Positions 26,906 to 37,157 of a stretch of DNA of 64,000 nucleotides are shown here, in pieces (within the stretch, counting starts at the first letter, position 1; each line of letters starts with the position of its first letter). This DNA comes from Amycolatopsis sp. NBC_01488 (GTDB taxonomy: Bacteria; Actinomycetota; Actinomycetes; Mycobacteriales; Pseudonocardiaceae). The translations under genes were made by a program, and so were the position numbers. The stretch covers positions 3,786,001 to 3,850,000 of the forward strand of contig NZ_CP109434.1 of NCBI RefSeq assembly GCF_036227105.1, in the 5' to 3' direction. The notes below the pieces were generated by a model. The model was given only the letters and a program-made list of their open reading frames with translations. It made no database searches and was not told where the DNA came from.

Positions 26906-29900
26906 TCAGTCGAACGCCTTCGAGATCAGCGCCTTCTGCTCGACTTCGTGCACCTTCGACGAGCCGGCCGACGGCGCCGCCATCGGGCGCCGCGAGACGA
27001 CCTGCAGGCCGGAGAGCAGCTCCGGGAACTTCCGGGGCAGGTTCAGGCCGAAGAACGGCCACGCGCCCTGGTTCTCCGGCTCCTCCTGGACCCACGCGAC
27101 CTGCGTCGCGTTCGTGTACCGCTCCAGCGCCGCCACGAGCTTCTTCTTCGGCAGCGGGTAGTACTGCTCGATCCGCACGATCGCGACGTCGTGCGCCTCG
27201 CGCTTGGTCCGCTCCGCGACGAGCTCCCAGTACAGCTTCCCGGAGGTCAGCAGCACCTTGCGGATCTTCGCCGGGTCCGGGGTGACGTCGTCGATGACCG
27301 ACATGAACCGGCTCTGGCCGGTGAAGTCACTGGTCGGCGACGTCGCGGCCTTGTTGCGCAGCATCGACTTCGGCGTGAAGACGACCAGCGGGCGCTGGAT
27401 CCCGTCGAGGGCGTGGCGGCGCAGCAGGTGGAAGTAGTTCGCCGGGGTGGACGGCACCGCCACCGTCATCGAGCCCTCCGCGCACAGCGAGAGGAACCGC
27501 TCGATGCGGCCGGACGTGTGGTCCGGGCCCTGGCCCTCGTGGCCGTGCGGCAGCAGCAGCACGACGTCCGAGCGCTGGCCCCACTTGGCCTCGCCGGAGG
27601 AGATGTACTCGTCGATGACGGTCTGCGCGCCGTTGACGAAGTCACCGAACTGCGCTTCCCACATGACCAGCGACTCGGGGTTGGCCACCGAGTAGCCGTA
27701 CTCGAAGCCGACGGCCGCGTACTCCGACAGCGCCGAGTCGTAGATCATCACGCGGCCCTGGCCCTCGGCCAGGTTCTGCAGCGGGGAGTACTCCTGGCCG
27801 GTCTTGCGGTCGATGAACACCGAGTGCCGCTGGGTGAACGTGCCGCGGCGGGAGTCCTGGCCCGACAGCCGGACCAGCCGGCCCTCCATCGCCAGCGACC
27901 CGAACGCGAGCAGCTCGCCGAACGCCCAGTCGATGTCGCCCTCGCGGGACATCTTGTGGCGGCGCTCCATGACCGGCTTGACGCGCGGGTGCGGGGTGAA
28001 GCCCTCCGGCACGTTCACGAACGCGTCGCCGATGTGCTCGAGCGTCTCGCTGGTGATCGCCGTGGACACCTTGGCCGGCACCTGCTGCTCCTCTTCGACC
28101 GAGGGGCTGGCCTTCGCCGGGTGCTTCTCCAGCTCGCGGACCTCGTTGAAGACGTGTTCCAGCTGGCTCGAGAAGTCGCGCAGCGCGGCCTCGGCCTCCT
28201 CGACGGAGATGTCGCCGCGGCCGATCAGCGACTCGGTGTAGGTCTTCCGCACCGAGCGCTTGGTGTCGATGATGTCGTACATCGCCGGCTGCGTCATCGA
28301 CGGGTCGTCGCCCTCGTTGTGGCCGCGGCGGCGGTAGCAGATCAGGTCGATGACGACGTCCTTGTGGAACGCCTGCCGGTACTCGACGGCCAGCTTGGCC
28401 ACCCAGTGCGCGGCTTCCGGGTCGTCGCCGTTCACGTGGAAGATCGGCGAGCCGATCATCTTCGCGACGTCGGTGGCGTACTGGCTGGAGCGCGAGTGCT
28501 CCGGCGCGGTCGTGAAGCCGACCTGGTTGTTGACGATCACGTGCACGGTGCCGCCGGTGCGGTACCCGCGCAGCAGCGCCAGGTTCAGCGTCTCGGCCAC
28601 GACGCCCTGGCCCGCGAAGGCCGCGTCGCCGTGCATCAGGACCGGCAGCACGGTGTAACCCTCGCCGCCCTTGTCGAGGAGGTCCTGCTTCGCGCGGACG
28701 ATGCCCTCGAGCACCGGGTCCACGGTCTCCAGGTGCGACGGGTTGGCGGTCAGCGACACCTTCGTCTCGCCGTCGCCGAACATGCGGAAGTACTTGCCCT
28801 CCGCGCCGAGGTGGTACTTCACGTCACCGGAGCCGTGCGCCTGGCCCGGGTCGAGGTTGCCCTCGAACTCCTGGAAGATCTGGCTGATCGGCTTGCCGAC
28901 GATGTTGGCCAGCACGTTCAGCCGGCCGCGGTGCGGCATGCCGATGACGACCTCGTCGAGCTCGTGCTCGGCGGCCTTGTCGAGCAGCGTGTCGAGCAGC
29001 GGGATCGCCGTCTCGCCGCCCTCGAGCGAGAACCGCTTCTGGCCGACGTACTTGGTCTGCAGGAACGTCTCGAACGCCTCGGCGGCGTTCAGCTTCGAGA
29101 GCACGTACTTCTGGACCGCGGGGTCCGGCTTCTCGTGCGGGATCTCGACGCGCTCCTGGATCCAGCGCCGCTCCTCGGGGTCGAGGATGTGCGTGTACTC
29201 GATGCCGACCGTGCGGCAGTAGGAGTTGCGCAGCACGCCCAGGATGTCGCGCAGCTTCATCCGCTCCTGGCCGGCGAAGCCGCCGACCGGGAACTCGCGG
29301 TCGAGGTCCCACAGCGTCAGGTTGTGGGAGAGGACGTCGAGGTCGGCGTGGCTGCGCTGGCGGTAGTTCAGCGGGTCGGTGTCGGCCATCAGGTGGCCGC
29401 GCATCCGGAACGCGTCGATCAGCTCGATGACGCGGGCGGTCTTGTCGACCGGGCCCTCGGGGATGTCGGCGACCCAGCGGATCGGCTCGTACGGCAGGCG
29501 CAGGCTGGTGAAGACGTCGTCGTAGAAGCCGTCTTCACCGAGCAGCAGCTCGTGGATGCGCTTGAGGAACTCGCCCGACTCCGCGCCCTGGATGATGCGG
29601 TGGTCGTAGGTCGAGGTCAGCGTCATGATCTTGCTGATACCGAGGTCGACCAGCGTCTTCTCGCTGGTGCCCTCGAACGCGGCGGGGTACTGCATGGCGC
29701 CGACGCCGATGATGGCGCCCTGGCCGGCCTGCAGGCGCGGCACGGAGTGGTTGGTGCCGATGCCGCCCGGGTTGGTCAGCGAGATCGTGGTGCCGGCGAA
29801 GTCGTCCGCGGTGAGCTTGTTGTTGCGGGCCTTCTTGACGATCTCCTCGTAGGCCTGCCAGAACTGCAGGAACGACATGTCCTCGCAGCCCTTGACCGAG

Positions 29901-30622
29901 GCCACGACGAGCGTGCGGGAGCCGTCCTTGCCCTTCATGTCGATCGCGAGCCCGAAGTTGACGTGCTCCGGCGTGATCGCGAACGGCTTCCCGTCGATCA
30001 CCTGGTAGTGCCGGTTCATGTTCGGGTAGCTCTTCAGCGCCCGCACCATGGCGTAGCCGATGAGGTGCGTGAAGGAGATCTTGCCGCCACGCGTCCGCTT
30101 GAGGTGGTTGTTGATGACGATCCGGTTGTCGGCCATCAGCTTCGCCGGGACCGCGCGCACGCTGGTCGCGGTCGGGACGCTCAGCGAGGCGTCCATGTTC
30201 TTCGCGATGGCGGCCGCGGCGCCGCGCAGCTGCTTCGACTCCGGCTCGTCCTTCTTCGCTTCGGCCTTCGGCTCGGCCTTGGCGGCCGGCTTCGGAGCGG
30301 CTTTCGGCTCCGGCTTCGGGGCCGTCTTCGTCTCCGCCTTCGGCTCCGGCTTCGCGGGGGCGGCCTGCTTGGCCGCCGACTCCGCGTTGCGCACGACCTT
30401 GGCCGACGGCTGCGCCGCCTGGCCGTTGGTGGCCGGCTTGGCTTCGGCCTGCTGCCGGGCGGTGTCCGCCTTGGCCTGCGCGTTCTGCGTCGGCTTGAAG
30501 TCCGCGAAGAAGTCGTGCCATGCGGCATCGACTGAAGAAGGGTCGGCGAGGAACTGGTCGTACATCTCTTCGACCAGCCACTCGTTGGGGCCGAACTGTG
30601 ACGCAGGGCTGCTGCTGGACAC
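26906..30622 (-). CDS. kgd: Multifunctional 2-oxoglutarate dehydrogenase E1/E2 (Kgd)
   Basis: A 1238-residue TCA-cycle enzyme found in actinobacteria that fuses a succinyltransferase-type domain to the ThDP-dependent E1. The N-terminal peptide [19 protein letters not shown] is the E1o-type lead. Residues ~45-130 form a flexible Ala/Pro/Lys linker with KPEPKA repeats. About 135-365 is the acyltransferase domain with [13 protein letters not shown] (His near 340). The rest is E1, with [24 protein letters not shown] and NNQVGFTT. No lipoyl domain is present, as expected. GTG start at 30622. It ends in a strong terminator. Confidence 0.97.
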   Translation of the reverse strand: MSSSSPASQFGPNEWLVEEMYDQFLADPSSVDAAWHDFFADFKPTQNAQAKADTARQQAEAKPATNGQAAQPSAKVVRNAESAAKQAAPAKPEPKAETKTAPKPEPKAAPKPAAKAEPKAEAKKDEPESKQLRGAAAAIAKNMDASLSVPTATSVRAVPAKLMADNRIVINNHLKRTRGGKISFTHLIGYAMVRALKSYPNMNRHYQVIDGKPFAITPEHVNFGLAIDMKGKDGSRTLVVASVKGCEDMSFLQFWQAYEEIVKKARNNKLTADDFAGTTISLTNPGGIGTNHSVPRLQAGQGAIIGVGAMQYPAAFEGTSEKTLVDLGISKIMTLTSTYDHRIIQGAESGEFLKRIHELLLGEDGFYDDVFTSLRLPYEPIRWVADIPEGPVDKTARVIELIDAFRMRGHLMADTDPLNYRQRSHADLDVLSHNLTLWDLDREFPVGGFAGQERMKLRDILGVLRNSYCRTVGIEYTHILDPEERRWIQERVEIPHEKPDPAVQKYVLSKLNAAEAFETFLQTKYVGQKRFSLEGGETAIPLLDTLLDKAAEHELDEVVIGMPHRGRLNVLANIVGKPISQIFQEFEGNLDPGQAHGSGDVKYHLGAEGKYFRMFGDGETKVSLTANPSHLETVDPVLEGIVRAKQDLLDKGGEGYTVLPVLMHGDAAFAGQGVVAETLNLALLRGYRTGGTVHVIVNNQVGFTTAPEHSRSSQYATDVAKMIGSPIFHVNGDDPEAAHWVAKLAVEYRQAFHKDVVIDLICYRRRGHNEGDDPSMTQPAMYDIIDTKRSVRKTYTESLIGRGDISVEEAEAALRDFSSQLEHVFNEVRELEKHPAKASPSVEEEQQVPAKVSTAITSETLEHIGDAFVNVPEGFTPHPRVKPVMERRHKMSREGDIDWAFGELLAFGSLAMEGRLVRLSGQDSRRGTFTQRHSVFIDRKTGQEYSPLQNLAEGQGRVMIYDSALSEYAAVGFEYGYSVANPESLVMWEAQFGDFVNGAQTVIDEYISSGEAKWGQRSDVVLLLPHGHEGQGPDHTSGRIERFLSLCAEGSMTVAVPSTPANYFHLLRRHALDGIQRPLVVFTPKSMLRNKAATSPTSDFTGQSRFMSVIDDVTPDPAKIRKVLLTSGKLYWELVAERTKREAHDVAIVRIEQYYPLPKKKLVAALERYTNATQVAWVQEEPENQGAWPFFGLNLPRKFPELLSGLQVVSRRPMAAPSAGSSKVHEVEQKALISKAFD

Positions 30623-30880
30623 GGCTGGGGCTCGCCTCTATCCGTCTCGATCTCGATCTTGAATCCGCTGATGCGCCTACCAGGCTAACCCCCTCGGTGA
30701 CCGCGATGTGATGGAACCGGCCTGTGTGAGGCGAGGCGCACTAGGGGATCGGTCACTGACTCGATCAAGATGTGCTAAGGGAACCTTAAGCGGTGGACCC
30801 GGTACAGCGTTCCCGGGCTCTTCCGCCCGGGTTCTCGCGGCGGCCGTCGGGCGTTCACCGCGGCGGGTTCCACTGGGCGG

Positions 30881-31153
30881 ATGTGGCTGGTCGAATGTCC
30901 TTCCTTCTGGGACCAGGGCCTGGTGAGGCCGCTGGTGACGGAGTCCGGCACGGTCGTGCTGACGTGCGATTCGTGCTCGGCCGTGTGGCCCACGCTGGCG
31001 GACTTCGAGTCGTTCGAGCACGTGGAGCCGGAGGAGCCCGACTGGCTGGTCGGGGCCGGCGTCCACGTGCGGCCGGGGACGGTCCGGTGGGCCTCCCGGC
31101 CGGACGTCGAGGCGGCCGGAATGGGCTCGCTGAAGTGGCGGGCGCTGCCTTAG
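30881..31153 (+). CDS. Small protein of unknown function
   Basis: A 90-residue frame with normal high-GC codon bias beginning MWLVECPSFWDQGLVRPLVT. It has a CDSC pair (about residues 29-32) that with Cys6 could bind metal, and an acidic middle (FEHVEPEEPDW). No family is recognised. It is divergent from kgd. The 258-bp region between them (30623-30880) contains no other frame that I would defend. Confidence 0.6.
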   Translation: MWLVECPSFWDQGLVRPLVTESGTVVLTCDSCSAVWPTLADFESFEHVEPEEPDWLVGAGVHVRPGTVRWASRPDVEAAGMGSLKWRALP

Positions 31154-31295
31154 CCGAGCGGGTACGGCGGCTCGTGGGGGACGAGCTTGACCGCCTTGTG
31201 CAGCTGGTCTGTGACTTGCGGCCGTTGCCGCTGCGGTAGGCAGCCAGGCGGAAAGACGGGTCGAGCCAGACGATGCCGTCGAGTTCGGTGCGCAA
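31150..31295 (-). pseudogene. Possible frameshifted remnant of a short gene
   Basis: From TTG 31295 the minus strand reads LRTELDGIVWLDPSFRLAAY then RSGNG with coding-like bias. A one-base shift near 31225 continues as RPQVTDQLHKAVKLVPHEPP and then YPLG before a stop at 31150. Together they would form a ~48-residue protein or C-terminal fragment. I cannot name a family. It could be chance. Confidence 0.25.
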
Positions 31296-31301
31296 GAGGG
31301 C

Positions 31302-31397
31302 ATCACCCGTGATCAGAGGGGCATCACGGGTGATCAGAGGGGCATCAGCGCTGATGCCCGCTCAATCACGCGTGATGCCTTCCTGATCACGGGTGAT
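31302..31397. repeat. Array of five 12-bp palindromes at exact 21-bp spacing
   Basis: ATCAC-NN-GTGAT (third unit ATCAGCGCTGAT) occurs at 31302-31313, 31323-31334, 31344-31355, 31365-31376 and 31386-31397. Every centre is 21 bp from the next, i.e. two helical turns. Two units are perfect 12-bp palindromes. Units 1-2 share CAGAGGGG spacers. It lies between convergent genes, 17 bp past the ABC exporter stop. Either a protein-binding array or a complex terminator. See findings. Confidence 0.85.
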
Positions 31398-31413
31398 GCC
31401 CGTTTGCACACGG

Positions 31414-34400
31414 TCAGCCAAGGGACCAGAGGCGGGCGTAGAGGCCGTTGGCCGCCAGGAGTTCCTCGTGGGTTCCGGTTTCGGCGATCCGGCCGTGGTC
31501 CAGGACCACGATGCGGTCCGCGCGGGCCGCCGTGGCCAGGCGGTGGGCCACGACGAACGTCGTGCGGCGGCGGGACACCGTCTCCGTCGCGCGCAGGACC
31601 GCCGCCTCCGTCGACGGGTCCAGGGCCGCCGTCGCTTCGTCGAGGAGCAGGACGTCCGGGTCGACCAGCTCCGCCCGGGCCAGGGCCACCAGCTGGCGCT
31701 GACCCGCCGACAGCGACCGGCCGCGTTCGCCCACCGGCTGCAGGAACCCCGCCGGCAGGGCCGCGACGCCGTCGAACGCGCCCACCGCGCGGACCGCCGC
31801 CTCCACCTCCGAGTCGGACGCCGCCGGGCGGCCGTAGCGGACGTTGTCGGCCACCGTGCCCGAGAACAGGTGCGCCTCCTGCGGCACCACGCCCATCCGG
31901 CGCCGCAGCCCGGCGAGCTCGTACTCGCGGACGTCCGTGCCGTCGATCCGGACTTCGCCGCCGGTGACGTCGTAGAAGCGCGCCACCAGCTTCACCGCCG
32001 TCGACTTCCCGGCGCCGGTCGCGCCGACCAGCGCGATCGTCTCGCCCGCCGCCACGTCGAGGGAGAACTGCTCGAGCGCCTTCGCCTCGGTGCCGGTGTA
32101 GGAGAACTCGACCTCCTTGAACGACACCTCCCCGCGCATCCGCTCCGGCACGGTCACCGCGTTCTCCGCCGCCGGTACCGACGTCGGCGTCCGCAGCAGG
32201 TCGCCGATCCGGTTCAGGCCGACGCGGGCCTGCTGGTAGCCGTCGAACACCGACGACAGCTGCTGGATCGGCGAGAAGAACTGCTGCAGGTACAGCAGGA
32301 ACGCGAGCAGCACGCCGGCCGACAGCGTCCCCGCCGAGACGCGGTTCGCGCCTGCCACCAGCACCGTGGTCGTCGCCAGGTCGGACAGCAGCGCCACCAG
32401 CGGGAAGTACGTCGCGACGTACCGCTGCGCCCGCAGCCGCGAGCGCCGGTAGTCGTCGCTGCGCGAAGCGAACGCCGCCGCGGAACGGTCTTCGCGCGTG
32501 TACGCCTGGGCGACGCGCAGGCCGCTCACGTTTTCCTGCATGTCCGCGTTGACGACGCTGACCCGCTCGCGGGCCTCGTTGTACGCCTTCGACGCCGCCC
32601 GCCGGAAGATCACCGTCGCCACCGCCAGCACCGGCACCATCGCCAGCGCGAACAGCGCCAGCCCGGCGTCGGTGACCAGCAGCGCTGCCGTGATCCCGGC
32701 CAGCGTCAGCGCGCTGACCACCGCGGTCGCGAGCCCGGTCTGCAGGAACGTCGAGAGCGCGTCGACGTCCGTGGTCATCCGGGTCATGATCTTCCCGGAC
32801 AGCTCCCGCTCGTAGTAGTCGAGCCCGAGCCGCTGCAGGTGCGCGTAGCTGCGGACACGCAGCGCGTACAGCACTGTCTCGCCGACCCGCGACGTCAGCC
32901 GCGTCTGCGCGAACACCACCAGCCAGTCGGCCGCGATCACCGCCGCGCCGATCCCGGCGACCAGCCAGATCACCCACTCCACGCCCGCGCGGACGCCGTG
33001 GTCGACGCCGAACTGATACAGCCCCGGCAGCGCGATCGACGCCAGCGCGTCCGCCGCCACCAGCGCGACGACCACCGCGAGCGGCCAGCGGACCGGCCGC
33101 AGCAGCCCGGCCAGCCGGAAGCCGGGGTCGGGCGCGGTGACGTCCACATCGGACAGTCGTGGCTCGTCGACGGCGGCCGGGAGCTTGCGCACGCCCTCGA
33201 TCAGCTCCGGCGTCGGCGGCACGTCGAGGCCGCCGCCCCCGCCGACGAACCCGCTGCTGTCCACGTTGCCACTGCGCTGCTGCGCCGCTTCGGCCAGCTC
33301 GTCGACCTCGTCGCGCTCGGCGCGCGGCCACAGCGCCGGCGTGATCCCGTCCTGGCCGCAGTCGAGGCCCTCGCAGCGGTGCTTCTCCTCGACGTCGTCG
33401 CCCGGGCCCGCGACCAGTTCGCGGAACAGCGGGCAGCGGACCATCAGCTCGGCTTCGGTGCCGACGTCGACGACGCGGCCCTCGTCCAGCACCGCGATCC
33501 GGTCGGCCAGGGCCAGCGTCGAGCGCCGGTGCGCGATCAGCAGCGTGGTCCGGCTCGCGGTGACCGAGCGCAGGGTGTCGTGGATCGCCGCCTCGGTGAC
33601 GGTGTCGATGGCCGACGTCGCGTCGTCCAGGACCAGGATCCGCGGGTCGGTGATCAGCGCCCTGGCCAGCCCGAGCCGCTGCCGCTGGCCGCCCGAAAGC
33701 GTCAGCCCGCGCTCGCCGACCAGCGTGTCGTAGCCGTCGGGCAGGGCGCGGATGAACTCGTCCGCCTCCGCCGCACGCGCCGCCGCGACGACCTCGTCCT
33801 CGCTCGCGTCCGGACGGCCGTACGCGATGTTGTCGCGGATCGACGAGGAGAACAGGAACGCCTCCTCGAACACCACGCCGATCGCCTGCCGCAGCTGCCG
33901 CAGCGGGACGTCCCGGACGTCGAGGCCGCCGACCCGCACCGCACCCGCGTGGACGTCGTAGAACCGGGGCAGCAGCAGGGAGATCGTCGACTTCCCGGAG
34001 CCCGCGGTGCCGACCAGCGCGAGCGTCTCGCCCGGGTTCGCCGCGACCGAGAGCCCGGCCAGCACCGGTTCGCTGCGCGTGTAGCCGAACCGGACGTCCG
34101 CCAGCTCGACGCCGAGCGGCCCGGACGGCAGCGGCCGCGCGTCGGCGGAGTCGACGACCTCGGGCTGCGCGTCGATCAGCTCGTACACGCGCTCGGCGCC
34201 GGCGCGGGTCAGCTGCGCCTGCACGACCAGGCCGGACAACATCCGGGCCGGGCCGATCAGCGTCGCGAGGTAGGTCGCGAAGGCGAGGAACGTGCCGAGC
34301 GTGATCGAGCCGTTCAGCGCGAGGACACCGCCGATGCCGAGGACGGCGACCTGGCCGGCGGCGGGCAGGGCCGCGGTGGTCGCCGTCGGCACCGCGGACA

Positions 34401-35157
34401 GCTTCGCCGCGCGAAGCCGCTCCCCGAACAGCTTGCGCGCGGTCCCTTCGAGCTTCGAAACCTCCCGCGCCTCCTGGCCGAAGCCCTTGACCACGCGGAC
34501 GCCGGTGACGGTCTCCTCCACCTGCTGCGCGACGTCCGCCGCGCGTTGCTGCGCCGACCACGTCGCCGGGAAGAGGCGCTTGCGGCTGCGCGTCACGACG
34601 ATGCCGACCGCGGGCGTGACGACCAGCGCGATCAGCGTCAGCACCGGCGACATCCACAGCATCGCCGCGAACGACAGCAGCGCGAAGATCACCGAGCCCG
34701 CCGACAGCGGGATCTGCATGAGGATCCCGACGACCAGCTGCAGGTCGGAGATCGCGCGGGAGACGACCTGGCCGGTGCGCAAGGCGTCCTGCTTGCCGCC
34801 GTCGAGCCGCGAGACCGCGTTGAAGACGCGCTGGCGCAGGTCGTGCTGGACGTCGAGGGCGAGCTTCCCGCCGAGGTACCGGCGCGCGAACGCCGTGCCG
34901 AACGCCACGAGCTGCAACGCGACCAGGACCGCGGCGATCGCGCCCAGCCCACCGGTGTGCCCGGCCACCGCGTCGTCCACCGCCGTGCGCACCAGCAGCG
35001 GGCTCGCGGCCTGTACGCCGACGCTGAACACGGCGGCCAGCAACGACAGTACGACGAGCGCGCGATGCTCCCAGGCCGCGGCGGACAGCCGGCGGACCCA
35101 GCCGACGGTCTCAGCGGGTGGGAGCTCTTGACGGGAGCGGGGCGGAGCGATGGTCAC
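31414..35157 (-). CDS. Fused full-length ABC exporter (TMD-NBD-TMD-NBD)
   Basis: A 1247-residue multidrug-type exporter with both halves in one chain, like M. tuberculosis Rv0194. NBD1 has Walker A GTAGSGKST (~387), signature TLSGGQRQRLGLARAL and Walker B ILVLDDATSAID. NBD2 has GATGAGKST (~1045), SLSAGQRQLVALARAE and VLLLDEATAALD. The catalytic Glu after Walker B is Asp in NBD1 and Glu in NBD2, so one ATP site is probably degenerate, as in heterodimeric exporters. A poorly conserved linker with DVEEKHRCEGLDCG (~600-640) joins the halves. The substrate is unknown. Confidence 0.93.
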   Translation of the reverse strand: MTIAPPRSRQELPPAETVGWVRRLSAAAWEHRALVVLSLLAAVFSVGVQAASPLLVRTAVDDAVAGHTGGLGAIAAVLVALQLVAFGTAFARRYLGGKLALDVQHDLRQRVFNAVSRLDGGKQDALRTGQVVSRAISDLQLVVGILMQIPLSAGSVIFALLSFAAMLWMSPVLTLIALVVTPAVGIVVTRSRKRLFPATWSAQQRAADVAQQVEETVTGVRVVKGFGQEAREVSKLEGTARKLFGERLRAAKLSAVPTATTAALPAAGQVAVLGIGGVLALNGSITLGTFLAFATYLATLIGPARMLSGLVVQAQLTRAGAERVYELIDAQPEVVDSADARPLPSGPLGVELADVRFGYTRSEPVLAGLSVAANPGETLALVGTAGSGKSTISLLLPRFYDVHAGAVRVGGLDVRDVPLRQLRQAIGVVFEEAFLFSSSIRDNIAYGRPDASEDEVVAAARAAEADEFIRALPDGYDTLVGERGLTLSGGQRQRLGLARALITDPRILVLDDATSAIDTVTEAAIHDTLRSVTASRTTLLIAHRRSTLALADRIAVLDEGRVVDVGTEAELMVRCPLFRELVAGPGDDVEEKHRCEGLDCGQDGITPALWPRAERDEVDELAEAAQQRSGNVDSSGFVGGGGGLDVPPTPELIEGVRKLPAAVDEPRLSDVDVTAPDPGFRLAGLLRPVRWPLAVVVALVAADALASIALPGLYQFGVDHGVRAGVEWVIWLVAGIGAAVIAADWLVVFAQTRLTSRVGETVLYALRVRSYAHLQRLGLDYYERELSGKIMTRMTTDVDALSTFLQTGLATAVVSALTLAGITAALLVTDAGLALFALAMVPVLAVATVIFRRAASKAYNEARERVSVVNADMQENVSGLRVAQAYTREDRSAAAFASRSDDYRRSRLRAQRYVATYFPLVALLSDLATTTVLVAGANRVSAGTLSAGVLLAFLLYLQQFFSPIQQLSSVFDGYQQARVGLNRIGDLLRTPTSVPAAENAVTVPERMRGEVSFKEVEFSYTGTEAKALEQFSLDVAAGETIALVGATGAGKSTAVKLVARFYDVTGGEVRIDGTDVREYELAGLRRRMGVVPQEAHLFSGTVADNVRYGRPAASDSEVEAAVRAVGAFDGVAALPAGFLQPVGERGRSLSAGQRQLVALARAELVDPDVLLLDEATAALDPSTEAAVLRATETVSRRRTTFVVAHRLATAARADRIVVLDHGRIAETGTHEELLAANGLYARLWSLG

Positions 35158-35208
35158 GTTGTCACATTAAGCGCCGCCACCGACAGAATATTTCCCGGAA
35201 AGCCGGAA

Positions 35209-35237
35209 AGGCCGTCTCGAAGACTTCGAGACGGCCT
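35209..35237. terminator. Terminator after the ABC-2 permease gene
   Basis: AGGCCGTCTCGAA (35209-35221) pairs with 35225-35237, a 13-bp stem with a 3-nt loop. It is positioned just past the permease stop at 35254 on the minus strand and ahead of the exporter gene. Confidence 0.85.
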
Positions 35238-35253
35238 CCTCGGACGGGTGGAA

Positions 35254-36141
35254 CTACGTGATGTCGCGGCGCTGGTTGCCCGCCCAGCCGAGGCCGAAGA
35301 ACAGCATCGTCCACGCGAAGAAGATCAACGCCGACGCCCACCAGGACAGCACGCCCGGTGCGCCCGCCGTGAGCTGCAGCAGCAGCTGCGACCCGGAGTC
35401 CACGCTGCTCGGCAGGTTGAGCGAGTTGAACCCGAAGGCGTCCGCGGCGATGCCGCCGACGATGCCGTTCGCGGTGCCGTTCGGCAGGATCCCGCCCAGG
35501 ATGCGGACGTCGCCCCAGCCCCAGAACATGATCACCAGGACGTTCTCGACGATCAGGAACCACACCAGCAGCAGCACCACGGCCAGCGGCACGCTGCGCA
35601 GCACCGCGCCGAAGCCGATGCCGAACAAGGTCACCAGCACCGCCGCAAGCACGGTCCCGCCGAGCGCGGCCAGCCACTGACCCGCGGACGGCCAGCGGCC
35701 CGAATCGACCGACGCCATCACCGCGAGCGCCGAGACGCCGAAGCTGACCAGGCCGTAGATCGCGCCCCACGCCACGTAAGTGAGCATCTTCGCGGTCAGC
35801 GCGGAGATCCGGTTCGGGGCCGTGAGGAACGTCGTCGTGATCGTCCTGCTGCGGTACTCGCCCGCCAGCGCGAAGACGCCGAACAGCGCCGGCACGATCT
35901 GCGCGATGTTCACGCCGTGCGCCAGCGCCAGCAGCCCCACCGGCACCTTGGCCGGGTCCAGGCCGATCAGCTCGGTGACCTGGCGGGCGTCTTCCGAGCC
36001 GAGGAAGTCCGCGAAGTCGTTGGTGATCTTGCCCCATGCGAACGTCAGCCAGAACGCCACCAGCGCCAGCGGGATCAGCAGCACCCACCACGTGTTCAGC
36101 GACAGCGTCTTGCGGAACTCCGCCTTGATCAGGTTGCCCAT
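35254..36141 (-). CDS. ABC-2 type permease
   Basis: A 295-residue membrane protein with six predicted helices. MGNLIKAEFRKTLSLNTWWV is the typical N-terminus of ABC-2 permeases. A large loop follows the first helix, then LAGEYRSRTITTTFLTAPNR, the conserved cytoplasmic coupling segment. Its ATG overlaps the stop of the ATPase gene by one base (TGATG), so the two form an exporter. The cargo is unknown and could be a lipid, peptide or antibiotic. Confidence 0.9.
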   Translation of the reverse strand: MGNLIKAEFRKTLSLNTWWVLLIPLALVAFWLTFAWGKITNDFADFLGSEDARQVTELIGLDPAKVPVGLLALAHGVNIAQIVPALFGVFALAGEYRSRTITTTFLTAPNRISALTAKMLTYVAWGAIYGLVSFGVSALAVMASVDSGRWPSAGQWLAALGGTVLAAVLVTLFGIGFGAVLRSVPLAVVLLLVWFLIVENVLVIMFWGWGDVRILGGILPNGTANGIVGGIAADAFGFNSLNLPSSVDSGSQLLLQLTAGAPGVLSWWASALIFFAWTMLFFGLGWAGNQRRDIT

Positions 36142-37157
36142 CACCGCTGCGGTCCTCCCCGGTACTGCTGCTGGTGCTGCGGACCCGACGGCGGATACCC
36201 CGGCGGCGGGCCCTGGTACTGCGGCTGCGGCGGGTACGCCGCCCCGCCGGTGAACTGGCCCTGCGTCAGCTGGAAGAACATCCGCTCCAGGTCGGCGTGG
36301 TCCTCCTGCATCCCGTAGACCGCGATGCCCGCCTTCGCGGCGATGTCCCCGATCTGCTGGACGCTCGACCCGGCGACCGCGACCCGGCCGTCCGGCGTCG
36401 GCGAAACCGCGGTGATGCCGTTCTCCTGCAACGCCTTCACCAGCGCGGCCGGGTCCGCCGGCTGCACCAGCACCCGCGACTGCTGGCTCTTGCGCAGCTG
36501 GTCGAGCGAGCCGTAGTAGCGCGTGACGCCCTGGCTGATGATGACGACCTGGTCGATCAGCTGCTCGACCTCGTTGAGCAGGTGGCTCGACACGAGCACC
36601 GTCCGCCGCTGCTCCCGCGCGTACGAGCGCAGGAAGTTCCGCAGCCACAGGATGCCTTCGGGGTCGAGGCCGTTCGTCGGCTCGTCCAGCACCAGCACCT
36701 GCGGGTCACCCAGCAACGCCGTCGCCAGCGCCAGCCGCTGCCGCATGCCGAGCGAGAACCCGCCGGCCTTCCGGTCCGCGGCGCTGCCCAGGCCGACCAG
36801 GCCGAGCACCTGGTCCGCCCGCTGGTCCGGCACCCCGATGGCCGCCGCGTACACACGGAGGTGGTTGCGCGCCGTCCGGCTCGGGTGGAAACCCTCGTTC
36901 TCCAGCACCGAGCCCACGATCCGCGCCGGGTTCCCCAGCTGCGAGTGCGGGCGCCCGTTGATCGTCGCCGAACCCGACGTGGGCGTCACCAGCCCGAGCA
37001 GCATCCGGAGCGTCGTCGTCTTCCCGGCGCCGTTCGGGCCCAGGAAACCCGTCACCGAACCCGGCTCGACCGTGAAACTGAGGTTCTGCACCGCGTTCAC
37101 CGCGCCGAACTGCTTGCTCAGGTTCTGCACCACAATCCGGCCACTGCCGTCGTGCAT
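36141..37157 (-). CDS. ABC-2 exporter ATP-binding subunit with proline-rich tail
   Basis: A 338-residue DrrA/CcmA-type ATPase. Walker A is GPNGAGKTTTLRM, signature FSLGMRQRLALATAL, Walker B VLVLDEPTNGLDPEG and H-loop LVSSHLLNEVE. The domain after ~225 ends in an unusual Pro/Gln/Gly/Tyr-rich low-complexity tail (YPPQPQYQGPPPGYPPSGPQ and on). ATG 37157 has AGGGGACGG upstream. An earlier start at 37211 lacks support. It is translationally coupled to the permease. Confidence 0.92.
   Translation of the reverse strand: MHDGSGRIVVQNLSKQFGAVNAVQNLSFTVEPGSVTGFLGPNGAGKTTTLRMLLGLVTPTSGSATINGRPHSQLGNPARIVGSVLENEGFHPSRTARNHLRVYAAAIGVPDQRADQVLGLVGLGSAADRKAGGFSLGMRQRLALATALLGDPQVLVLDEPTNGLDPEGILWLRNFLRSYAREQRRTVLVSSHLLNEVEQLIDQVVIISQGVTRYYGSLDQLRKSQQSRVLVQPADPAALVKALQENGITAVSPTPDGRVAVAGSSVQQIGDIAAKAGIAVYGMQEDHADLERMFFQLTQGQFTGGAAYPPQPQYQGPPPGYPPSGPQHQQQYRGGPQR

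Noticed and set aside
26540..30535. A very long open frame on the + strand opposite kgd
   Set aside because: It arises from GC-rich codon bias of the real gene. Composition is Arg/Val/Asp/Gly/Leu junk with no domain, and kgd is unmistakable.
31302..31397. CRISPR array
   Set aside because: Repeats are 12-bp palindromes with 9-bp spacers. No cas genes are present and spacers are not unique.
31393..36318. A 1600-codon open frame on the + strand opposite the ABC exporter and ABC-2 permease
   Set aside because: Shadow of two strong genes on the other strand. Low-complexity Arg/His/Gln-rich translation.
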